From Streptomyces sabulosicollis (GTDB taxonomy: Bacteria > Actinomycetota > Actinomycetes > Streptomycetales > Streptomycetaceae), in assembly GCF_016103465.1 (NCBI RefSeq), contig NZ_JAEEAP010000040.1, positions 1 to 36,332 on the forward strand: 36,332 nucleotides of DNA, in the 5' to 3' direction. The notes below the pieces were generated by a model. It saw only the letters and a list, made by a program, of their open reading frames with translations. It was not told the DNA's origin and searched no databases. The translations under genes and the position numbers were made by a program. Position 1 is the first letter of the stretch, and each line of letters begins with the position of its first letter. Shown here one piece after another: positions 14,714 to 20,051 of this stretch.

Positions 14714-15111
14714 GCGGCCGCGAACGCCCCGACGGCATCAACCCCGAGCTGTGGGCCTGGCACCTCGGCGCCCTCGACGGCGACCCCGCCGTCTGCGGCA
14801 CTTCGCAGCCCAGCCGCCCCGGCTACCCGTGCATCTGGAACACCAACGCGCACGCCGAGCACCGCGACGTCCACGGCCGCACCTGGCCCACCCGCCAGGC
14901 GGAGAAGCCGCTCCACGTCGCGCACCGGCCCGCCGACGCCGCCCAGGTGCTCCTCGCGATGAACCTGCGCTTGCAGGACCTCATCCTCGACCGCACCCAC
15001 CCGTGGGTCGTGGACGGCCAGCCCACCCACTGGCAGGCCGTCCAGCACCTTGACGGGGTCGTGGTCCGCCTCACGGCCTACATCGGCCCCGCCGACGAGC
15101 CGACCGTCTGA
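14710..15111 (+). CDS. Hypothetical phage protein
   Basis: The 133-aa product is rich in Trp, His and Pro (NPELWAWHLGALDGD; CIWNTNAHAEHRDVHGRTWP) and ends with a helical section (ADAAQVLLAMNLRLQDLILD). Two cysteines occur in residues 25-40. There is no recognised domain. It is the last gene of the coupled run that begins at 13895 and is followed by a strong hairpin. Confidence 0.72.
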   Translation: MSGRERPDGINPELWAWHLGALDGDPAVCGTSQPSRPGYPCIWNTNAHAEHRDVHGRTWPTRQAEKPLHVAHRPADAAQVLLAMNLRLQDLILDRTHPWVVDGQPTHWQAVQHLDGVVVRLTAYIGPADEPTV

Positions 15112-15125
15112 TCCACCCCTGTGCC

Positions 15126-15151
15126 GGGCCCACCCGCGCATGGGTGGGCCC
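15126..15151 (+). terminator. Strong intergenic GC hairpin before the membrane cassette
   Basis: GGGCCCACCC and GGGTGGGCCC form a perfect 10-bp stem with a 6-nt loop in the 56-bp gap between genes. There is no T-run. It probably separates transcripts or protects an mRNA 3' end. Confidence 0.55.
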
Positions 15152-15167
15152 CGGAAGGACCCGTTTC

Positions 15168-16202
15168 ATGAACCGCAACGACTGGCGGACGCTGACGTCC
15201 GCCTCGACCGCCTGGCGGGCTGCGCTCACCATCGTGTCGCTCGCCGCGATCGCCACGACCGGATGGTCCCTGTACGCCGTCGCCCGCCACTACGACGCAC
15301 CCAAGGGCATCGGGGGCGCCGCTGTGGCCGTGTTCGACGGCGCCGCATACGCCTGCCTCCACCTCGCCAGCGAGGCGTCCAAGGCCGGACGCAGCGCCGC
15401 CGGCGCCCGCCTGGCCACCCTGGTCATGACCGGCACCTCGGTCTACCTGAACGTCTTCCATGCCGACCTCATCGGCGGCGGCCTCGCCGCGGCCCTGCTG
15501 TTCTCGGTGCCCACCCTCGCGCTGCTCGCCGTCTCCGAGCTGTCCTGGGCCGGGCCTCGAGCCGAGGCCCGCGCGCAGCTCGGCGAGCGCCCGTTTCGTC
15601 TGCCCGCGTTCGGCGGCTGGGCCTGGCTGCTGGCGCCCAAGCTCGCCGGGGCCACTGTGAAGCGGCGCGCGGTCGACCACATCGAGCACGCTGGACAGAA
15701 CTCCCCGAAGGATCTCAGTCCCGCGCCCTCGCGCCGTGCGACGGACATCCTGCGGGACCGCTTCGCCGAGATGGATCCCGCTGATGCGGTCCGCATCGCC
15801 CATGATGCGCAGCCTGATATGCCCCCGGCCGAGCTGGCCGCACTCCTGGTCACCTACGGGGTGATCGTGGACGCCGTCCAGGTCGCCCTCGTCCTCAACG
15901 GCCGCCCGCCGAGCATCGACCTCGACCGCGACGACGACGGTGATGCGGATGATGCGCATCATGATGCGCCGCAGGTCCCGGCCCTGCCGCCCGTCACCAA
16001 ATCTCAGGCGATCATCGACGCCGCATCACACCTCGGCACCAGCGCATCAGCCGCCGACATCGTGAAGCGCGTCGAGCGCATCAACCGCATCACCGTGGAC
16101 CCCGGCTATGTCCGCGCCGTCCTCTCCCGCGAGGCGAAGAAGTCCCGCCAGACGCCGCAGAGCGACGAAGGCATCGGCCAGGGCGGAGGCGGCTACGCGT
16201 GA
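15168..16202 (+). CDS. DUF2637/Spd-like membrane protein with soluble C-terminal domain
   Basis: The 344-aa product has an N-terminal membrane domain with about four spans (residues 17-38, 48-68, 82-97, 102-124), a pattern matching DUF2637 proteins of actinobacterial plasmids and integrative conjugative elements, some of which are named Spd (spread) proteins. A basic linker follows, then a soluble region with an acidic His/Asp stretch (DRDDDGDADDAHHD, about 255-268) and a C-terminal winged-helix-like region (SAADIVKRVERINRITVDPG). ATG 15168 follows GGAAGGA. It starts a coupled cassette of membrane proteins. No FtsK-type transfer ATPase is present, so a conjugation role here is doubtful. Its 3' third contains a hexamer cluster. 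Confidence 0.78.
   Translation: MNRNDWRTLTSASTAWRAALTIVSLAAIATTGWSLYAVARHYDAPKGIGGAAVAVFDGAAYACLHLASEASKAGRSAAGARLATLVMTGTSVYLNVFHADLIGGGLAAALLFSVPTLALLAVSELSWAGPRAEARAQLGERPFRLPAFGGWAWLLAPKLAGATVKRRAVDHIEHAGQNSPKDLSPAPSRRATDILRDRFAEMDPADAVRIAHDAQPDMPPAELAALLVTYGVIVDAVQVALVLNGRPPSIDLDRDDDGDADDAHHDAPQVPALPPVTKSQAIIDAASHLGTSASAADIVKRVERINRITVDPGYVRAVLSREAKKSRQTPQSDEGIGQGGGGYA
15783..16091. repeat. Iteron-like cluster of GATGCG/CGCATC hexamers
   Basis: Eleven copies in 309 bp. GATGCG occurs at 15783, 15804, 15942, 15951 and 15963; CGCATC at 15792, 15955, 16022, 16043, 16077 and 16086. They include the inverted repeats GATGCGGTCCGCATC (15783-15797) and ATGATGCGCATCAT (15949-15962). All lie inside one coding sequence and often use codons rare in this genome (GAT, GCG after GAT, GCA-TCA), suggesting selection on the DNA itself. 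Confidence 0.7.
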
Positions 16203-16618
16203 ACGAGCCGCGCCCCGTCCCGCCGCCACCCGACTACGCGCCCACGGTCGGCCGCGTCACCTACTGGACCAACACCCCGCCCGAACCCACGGTCATCGTG
16301 ATGGCCGCCGAGCAGCCCCAGGAGCAGCCCAAGCGGCGCCTCCTGCCCGACGTGCGGTGGCGTCCCACCGCCGCCCTGTTCGCCCTCAGCCCCGGCCTGT
16401 GGTGGGCCCACACCCTCACCGACCCCGAGCTCACCACCGGCGGCGCCTACGTCATCAGCGGCATCACCGTGCTCATCACCGGCGGCCTCGACCACGCCCG
16501 CGGCTGGTGGATCACCCGCGTCGGCCTCTACGCCGCGCTGATCGGCCCCACCCTCGCCCTGCCCGGCCGCCCAGCCCTCGAACTCATCCTCTACCTGATC
16601 ACCGGAGCCACCTCGTGA
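16199..16618 (+). CDS. Membrane protein, second gene of the cassette
   Basis: The 139-aa product has a Pro-rich cytoplasmic-like N-terminus (PPPPDYAP) and three or so hydrophobic segments in residues 58-137 (PTAALFALSPGLWWAH; GAYVISGITVLITGGL; WITRVGLYAALIGPTLAL; ALELILYLITGA). GTG 16199 overlaps the previous stop by 4 bp; its stop overlaps the next GTG by 4 bp. No family is recognised. Confidence 0.75.
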   Translation: MNEPRPVPPPPDYAPTVGRVTYWTNTPPEPTVIVMAAEQPQEQPKRRLLPDVRWRPTAALFALSPGLWWAHTLTDPELTTGGAYVISGITVLITGGLDHARGWWITRVGLYAALIGPTLALPGRPALELILYLITGATS

Positions 16619-17118
16619 ACGTGACCTTGACCGCCGGCGGCATCCTCGTCGGCCTCGCCCCGCTCGTCTGGTACGGCGTCCGCTGGGGCAAGGCCAACAT
16701 GAAGAGCAAGACGAAGAACTGGAAGGAGCTCATCCCCCTCGTCTACGGCTTCGCCCTGGGCATCCTCGGCGCCATGTGCGTCGGCGGGCTGCTGGGCAAG
16801 CTGTTCGGCCGCGTCCGCCAGACCAGCAACGCCATCGGGGACAAAGCGCTCGGCTCCACCACCGGCGCCGCCGACACCGCCGTGGCCGGCGCCCACGTCC
16901 AGCCCCTCAACACCGGCGGATCCATCCTCGTCGTGCTGCTCTTCCTCGGCCTCATCGCTCTGTGGAAGAAGCTCGGCAAAGACGAGATCCGCATGATCGG
17001 CTCCGGTGCCTTCAGCGGCTCCACCGTCGGCACCACCGCAGGCATCGGCGGCACCGGCGCCCTGACCCTCGTGCCGTTCGTCAACAGCCTCGGCGACTCC
17101 CTGCTGCACAGCATCTGA
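16615..17118 (+). CDS. Membrane protein, third gene of the cassette
   Basis: The 167-aa product has an N-terminal hydrophobic segment (TAGGILVGLAPLVWYGVRWG), a second (IPLVYGFALGILGAMCVGGL), a third (ILVVLLFLGLIALWKKLG) and a Gly/Thr-rich C-terminal stretch (STVGTTAGIGGTGALTLVPF). Topology resembles small phage channel or holin-like proteins, but position in the early region and lack of neighbouring lysins argue against a lysis role. It is coupled by GTGA to the gene before and overlaps the next ATG by one base. Confidence 0.75.
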   Translation: MNVTLTAGGILVGLAPLVWYGVRWGKANMKSKTKNWKELIPLVYGFALGILGAMCVGGLLGKLFGRVRQTSNAIGDKALGSTTGAADTAVAGAHVQPLNTGGSILVVLLFLGLIALWKKLGKDEIRMIGSGAFSGSTVGTTAGIGGTGALTLVPFVNSLGDSLLHSI

Positions 17119-17717
17119 TGGCCACCATCCGTGAAACCGCGAGCCGTGTGGAGCGCGGCTCCGGCATCCTCGCCCGCCGCATCGGCCGCGCCCTCACCCC
17201 CGAGGGCCGGCCGGTGCTGGCCATCATCCGCATCGGCGCCGCCTGCATCATCACCCCGCCGCTGTGCCTCGCTATCGAGCGCTCGCCGCTGATCCTCGTC
17301 CCGCTCACCGTCGGCATCTGGTGCCGCCGCGCCTGGCACGCCAGCGCCCCCGTCACACCCGACCCCGAGCAGCTGCGCCGCCAGCTCATCAAGGCCGTCC
17401 TGGAGATCGTGGGAGCCCGGCCCGGCATCCACCTGTCCGAGCTCTACCCCCGACTGCTCGCCAGCCCGTGGGGCGCGCAGCTCGACGAGACCCGGCTGCG
17501 CGCCGCTCTCACCGACGCCGGAATCACCATCCACCGGTCCATGCGCGTGGGCGACGTCGAGGGCCGCTCCGGCATCAAGCGGGCCGACCTCGAGGCCCTC
17601 CTGCGCCCCTCTCCCCTCTCGGTAGTGCCCGACGCCTCTCCAACCGATGGAGACGCAGGTCAGGCCGCGTCGGAGAGCGGTGGAGAGCGGGCCGGAGAGC
17701 GGGCGGAGAGCGCCTGA
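17118..17717 (+). CDS. Membrane-anchored protein with winged-helix-like region, fourth gene of the cassette
   Basis: The 199-aa product has hydrophobic segments around residues 32-52 and 56-72 (PVLAIIRIGAACIITPPLCL; SPLILVPLTVGIWCRRAWH). A soluble domain follows whose pattern (LIKAVLEIVGARPGIHLSEL, then LDETRLRAALTDAGITIHRS) resembles a winged helix, and then a Ser/Gly/Glu-rich tail built on four GGAGAGCG repeats. ATG 17118 shares one base with the previous TGA. A hairpin follows the gene. A membrane-tethered DNA-binding role is possible. Confidence 0.72.
   Translation: MATIRETASRVERGSGILARRIGRALTPEGRPVLAIIRIGAACIITPPLCLAIERSPLILVPLTVGIWCRRAWHASAPVTPDPEQLRRQLIKAVLEIVGARPGIHLSELYPRLLASPWGAQLDETRLRAALTDAGITIHRSMRVGDVEGRSGIKRADLEALLRPSPLSVVPDASPTDGDAGQAASESGGERAGERAESA
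17672..17712 (+). repeat. Four GGAGAGCG units spaced 10-12 bp
   Basis: Exact GGAGAGCG octamers start at 17672, 17682, 17694 and 17705, at the very 3' end of the fourth membrane-cassette gene, encoding an S/G/E/R-rich tail. The spacing is close to one helical turn. It could be simple repeat expansion or a protein-binding array. Confidence 0.6.
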
Positions 17718-17720
17718 ACC

Positions 17721-17738
17721 ACCCCTCTCAGAAGGGGT
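17721..17738 (+). terminator. Short hairpin after the membrane cassette
   Basis: ACCCCT and AGGGGT pair with a 6-nt loop just after the stop at 17717. The stem is short, and function as a terminator is tentative. Confidence 0.35.
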
Positions 17739-17775
17739 TACGTGCACGACTCACCTACCGAACCGGAGGCACCCC

Positions 17776-17829
17776 ATGGAGTACTGCAAGGACTGCGGCT
17801 GGTGGACCAAGCCCCGCTGCGGCCACTGA
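17776..17829 (+). CDS. 17-residue Cys-rich peptide, possible zinc-binding microprotein
   Basis: ATG 17776 is preceded by a strong GGAGG with a 6-nt spacer and opens a frame for MEYCKDCGWWTKPRCGH, ending in TGA at 17827. The peptide has C4-x2-C7 and a C15-x-H17 pair, enough ligands for one zinc knuckle. The frame is open upstream, but that region belongs to the tail of the preceding gene in another frame. It is a candidate microprotein; translation is not proven. Confidence 0.5.
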   Translation: MEYCKDCGWWTKPRCGH

Positions 17830-17862
17830 ATCTGTCTGCATCGGGGGGCCTGCGGATGCGAT

Positions 17863-18108
17863 CTACTTCGAGCCGCAGTTCCCGATGCCAGCCAACATGC
17901 CACCCGCCAACATGACACCGCCCCAGACAAGTAGCGCGCCGAACGCCAATCCTGCGCACGCCTCTCCACCGTCCGACGCGCCACCACTACGAATTTCCCG
18001 GATCAGCCAGATGCCTCCGATGACCATTGCCACGCCAAGGAGGGTGAGCAAGATTTCGGGGGTACAGCTACCGCTTGCTAGCTGGGTGGAAATGGCGAAG
18101 CTGCTCAT
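17863..18108 (-). CDS. Small two-span membrane protein on the opposite strand (moron-like)
   Basis: The 81-aa product has two clear hydrophobic segments, ILLTLLGVAMVIGGIWLI (about residues 19-36) and GLAFGALLVWGGVMLAGGML (about 53-72), joined by a short polar loop (REIRSGGASDGGEAC). ATG 18108 was chosen because longer readings cross the divergent control region and the next gene. It is the only minus-strand gene in the prophage outside the xre-int pair, and its base composition is less GC-rich than its neighbours. Known: isolated, opposite-strand membrane genes in prophages are often expressed in the lysogen (superinfection exclusion or lysogenic conversion). That role here is inference. Confidence 0.6.
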   Translation of the reverse strand: MSSFAISTQLASGSCTPEILLTLLGVAMVIGGIWLIREIRSGGASDGGEACAGLAFGALLVWGGVMLAGGMLAGIGNCGSK

Positions 18109-18120
18109 GGCAGCCACCGT

Positions 18121-18147
18121 ATGGAGAGGACGTCTCCACCTCTGCAT
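18121..18147. promoter_or_regulatory. Inverted repeat between divergent genes, candidate operator
   Basis: ATGGAGAGG (18121-18129) and CCTCTGCAT (18139-18147) match as an inverted repeat at 8 of 9 positions, with GGAGA/TCTCC nested inside. It lies in the 90-bp gap between the minus-strand membrane gene (start 18108) and the plus-strand HTH gene (start 18199), where an autoregulator would be expected to bind. Confidence 0.4.
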
Positions 18148-18198
18148 AACGCGCCGCCTGGCATCCCGAACGGAGCAGCAGTTCGGCACTATGGACCC

Positions 18199-18378
18199 AT
18201 GCAGCAGCGCTTCCTCGTCGACCCCTACGCCGCCCAGGTCGCCACCGGCGCCAAGCCCGGCACCATCCGCCAATGGCTCCGCCGCGGCAAGCTCACCCAC
18301 CACGGCTACGACCACGAAGGCCGTGCCCTCGTCGACCTCGACGAACTCCGAGACCACCTGGCCGTCAAGGCCGCTTGA
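18199..18378 (+). CDS. Small HTH (MerR/excisionase-type) DNA-binding protein
   Basis: The 59-aa product is one compact winged HTH: FLVDPYAAQVATGAKPGTIR (residues 5-24), QWLRRGKLTHHGYDHEGRAL (25-44), then VDLDELRDHL. The pattern of 'A.. tGv...tIr.W...GkL...G....g...v.l.dl' is that of helix_turn_helix_17 proteins. ATG 18199 was chosen over an upstream ATG at 18121, which overlaps the operator-like repeat. There is no Shine-Dalgarno, so a leaderless transcript is possible. It probably regulates itself and/or the divergent membrane gene. Confidence 0.7.
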   Translation: MQQRFLVDPYAAQVATGAKPGTIRQWLRRGKLTHHGYDHEGRALVDLDELRDHLAVKAA

Positions 18379-18403
18379 CCCCATTGACCACAGGGTGTAA
18401 CAC
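18375..18403 (+). promoter_or_regulatory. Promoter candidate TTGACC-17-TAACAC
   Basis: A -35 TTGACC at 18375-18380 and a -10 TAACAC at 18398-18403 are separated by exactly 17 bp. Transcription would start near 18410, in a gap with no protein start until 18568. The first base of the -35 overlaps the end of the HTH gene (TGA at 18376-18378). Confidence 0.45.
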
Positions 18404-18446
18404 TCGGAGCACGTCAGCCGTGCCCACAAGCCGCTGACCAGCGCTT

Positions 18447-18485
18447 CGAAGGCCCCGATCAGATCCACTCCGGTCGGGGCCTTCG
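18447..18485 (+). terminator. Long perfect hairpin; terminator and possible 3' end of a small RNA
   Basis: CGAAGGCCCCGA (18447-18458) and TCGGGGCCTTCG (18474-18485) form a perfect 12-bp stem with a 15-nt loop. It lies about 40 nt downstream of the predicted start site of the 18375 promoter. There is no T-run. With that promoter it could define an RNA of about 75 nt (roughly 18410-18485). The 189-bp gap from 18379 to 18567 holds no other gene. Confidence 0.5.
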
Positions 18486-18567
18486 CCATGGCCACCCCGA
18501 CGCCCCACAGGCCGCGCTACGCTGCCCCCACCCCCCACACTCACCGCATAAATCCCAGGGGGGACAC

Positions 18568-18828
18568 ATGGGTTGGATCAACGACGCCAAGGGCAACACG
18601 GCGGGCAAGCACGCCCGCGAAGCCATCCAGGCCGGTAACAGCGTGCTCGTCTACAAGCTCATCGAGGCCAACACCAACAGCAAGGCCACCGCGCCCATGA
18701 CCGGCATGGCCGAGCAGATCCAGGCCATCGAGGCCGAGGGCTGGCGCCTGGACAAGATGGCCGCCGCCGAGGGCAAGGCGCTCTCCGGCGAACGCGTCGC
18801 CCTCGTCTGCCTCTTCCGCCGCATGTAA
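18568..18828 (+). CDS. Hypothetical small phage protein
   Basis: The 86-aa product starts at ATG 18568 after AGGGGGG. It reads as mostly helical and amphipathic (KGNTAGKHAREAIQAGNSVL; MAEQIQAIEAEGWRLDKMAA) and ends ALVCLFRRM. Similar short 'GWRLDxM...ALxxFRR' proteins occur on Streptomyces chromosomes and phages, to my recollection, with no known function. It stands alone between two hairpins, so it is probably transcribed separately. Confidence 0.75.
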   Translation: MGWINDAKGNTAGKHAREAIQAGNSVLVYKLIEANTNSKATAPMTGMAEQIQAIEAEGWRLDKMAAAEGKALSGERVALVCLFRRM

Positions 18829-18844
18829 CAGCCAGCGCACCGCC

Positions 18845-18871
18845 CGGCCCCCGCCACACCAGCGGGGGCCG
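18845..18871 (+). terminator. Perfect 10-bp hairpin after the 86-aa gene
   Basis: CGGCCCCCGC and GCGGGGGCCG form a perfect stem with a 7-nt loop, 17 bp after the stop at 18828. There is no T-run. Probable terminator. Confidence 0.6.
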
Positions 18872-18893
18872 CAGCATGTCCAGGGAGGCCCTC

Positions 18894-19001
18894 GTGACCG
18901 ACAAGCCCCCTACCCGCCCCCCGCAGACCATCCGGATCCAGATCGACATCGGCGGCCACGACTTCATCCGCGTGCTCAAGCGCCTGCTCCGTAAGCGGTA
19001 G
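18894..19001 (+). CDS. 35-residue basic peptide upstream of HNH
   Basis: GTG 18894 has GGGAGG with a 5-nt spacer. The frame encodes a Pro-rich N-terminus followed by IRIQIDIGGHDFIRVLKRLL and ends RKR. It stops 2 bp before the HNH start, so the two are probably cotranscribed. Function is unknown; coding status rests on the ribosome site and tight spacing. Confidence 0.55.
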   Translation: MTDKPPTRPPQTIRIQIDIGGHDFIRVLKRLLRKR

Positions 19002-19003
19002 CC

Positions 19004-19375
19004 ATGCCCCGCCGAGCCATGCAGGTCTGCCCCACCCCCGGATGTCCCGAGCTCACCACCAGCGGCCGCTGTAACGCCTGCCAGCAACGGGCCAACCGCC
19101 GGCGCCCCAGCCCCACCGCCAAGGGCTACGACGCGCGATGGCAACGCACACGCGCCGCATACCTCCGAGCCCACCCCCTGTGCGAGTGCGACGAGTGCGA
19201 GCAGCTGCCCGCCCTCCTCCGTCCCCGAGCCACCGAGGTCAACCACCGCGACGGCCTCGGCCCCCTCGGACCACGCGGCCACGACCCCGCCAACCTCCAG
19301 GCCATGACCAAGGCCCACCACTCCAGGCACACCGCAAGGGAGCAACCCGGAGGCTGGAACGATCGCACAACGTGA
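19004..19375 (+). CDS. HNH endonuclease
   Basis: The 123-aa product has four cysteines near the N-terminus (CPTPGCPELTTSGRCNACQQ), a basic DNA-binding stretch (GYDARWQRTRAAYLRAHPLC), and the HNH core EVNHRDGLGPLGPRGHDPAN followed by LQAMTKAHHSRHT. Known: in HK97-type phages a small HNH protein encoded next to the terminase genes assists cos-end cleavage by TerL. ATG 19004 or 19019 could be the start; neither has a strong ribosome site, and coupling to the preceding small gene favours 19004. It lies 200 bp upstream of terS, as expected for that role. Confidence 0.9.
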   Translation: MPRRAMQVCPTPGCPELTTSGRCNACQQRANRRRPSPTAKGYDARWQRTRAAYLRAHPLCECDECEQLPALLRPRATEVNHRDGLGPLGPRGHDPANLQAMTKAHHSRHTAREQPGGWNDRTT

Positions 19376-19383
19376 TCGACGAC

Positions 19384-19532
19384 AAACCCGCAGGTCAGAG
19401 GCTTGATAGCGATAAACGTGCAGGTCAGAGCCCTGGGGGGTGACCCCCTCCGACTTGGGGGTCCCGAACGCCGGGGAGGGCTCCGGGAAGTCCGTCAGGT
19501 TCAGAAGATCAAGGTCGTCACGCAAGGTGACG
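19384..19532. other. Candidate cos/packaging region between HNH and terS
   Basis: The 199-bp non-coding gap 19376-19574 contains two direct repeats (GCAGGTCAGAG at 19390 and 19420, exactly 30 bp apart, each preceded by AAAC plus two bases), a perfect hairpin GACCCCC/GGGGGTC at 19442-19463, and a second hairpin CGTCAC/GTGACG at 19516-19532. Known: cos sites of HK97-type phages lie beside the terminase and HNH genes, with TerS-binding repeats. The exact nick position cannot be told. Confidence 0.5.
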
Positions 19533-19574
19533 GCGATCAGTGCTGCGCAACGCGGCGCGGAGGAGTGATCACCG

Positions 19575-20051
19575 ATGCCCAAGGGTGGAGCCCGTGTTGT
19601 CTCCGGACCGCCGCCGGACCCCAACGCACTGCGCCGGAACCGTCCGGCGGACAAGGCCGGTTGGACGACGCTGCCCGCCGAGGGGCGCTCGGGCGGGCCT
19701 CCGGTGTGGCCGCTGGCGGGCATGACGGACCGGGAGTTCGAGCTGTGGGCGGACCTGTGGGCCAAGCCGCAGGCAGTGGCGTGGGAGGCCCTCGGCCAGG
19801 GCTACGAGGTGGCGCTGTTCGTCCGTGCGCTCGGCCAGGCGGAGCAGCCGGATGCCAAGGTGGAGTTGCAGCGCGTGGTGCGCCAGTACCTCGACAGCCT
19901 CGGTCTGTCCGTGCAGGGCATGCTGCGTAACCGGTGGAAGGTCGCTCCCGCAGTCGAAGCGGAGGAGGCGGCCGGGCCGGCGGTCGAGGCCCCGCGGCGC
20001 CGGAGTGCCCGGGACCGGCTCAAGGTCGTGACCAGTGGCGAAGGCGCCTGA
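19575..20051 (+). CDS. terS: Terminase small subunit
   Basis: The 158-aa product is P27-like in style: a Pro/Arg N-terminus (GPPPDPNALRRNRPADKAGW), a central helical region (MTDREFELWADLWAKPQAVAW, a common element of actinophage small terminases; quoted here as REFELWADLWAKPQAV), and a basic disordered tail. Known: TerS binds the packaging site and hands DNA to TerL. ATG 19575 follows CGGAGGAG. It overlaps terL by 17 bp. Identification rests on position directly before terL plus the W.D.W.KPQA pattern. Confidence 0.85.
   Translation: MPKGGARVVSGPPPDPNALRRNRPADKAGWTTLPAEGRSGGPPVWPLAGMTDREFELWADLWAKPQAVAWEALGQGYEVALFVRALGQAEQPDAKVELQRVVRQYLDSLGLSVQGMLRNRWKVAPAVEAEEAAGPAVEAPRRRSARDRLKVVTSGEGA

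Noticed and set aside
16615-17118. Holin of a lysis cassette
   Set aside because: Membrane segments are present, but there is no endolysin nearby and the gene lies in the early region before terminase. It is kept as an unknown membrane protein.
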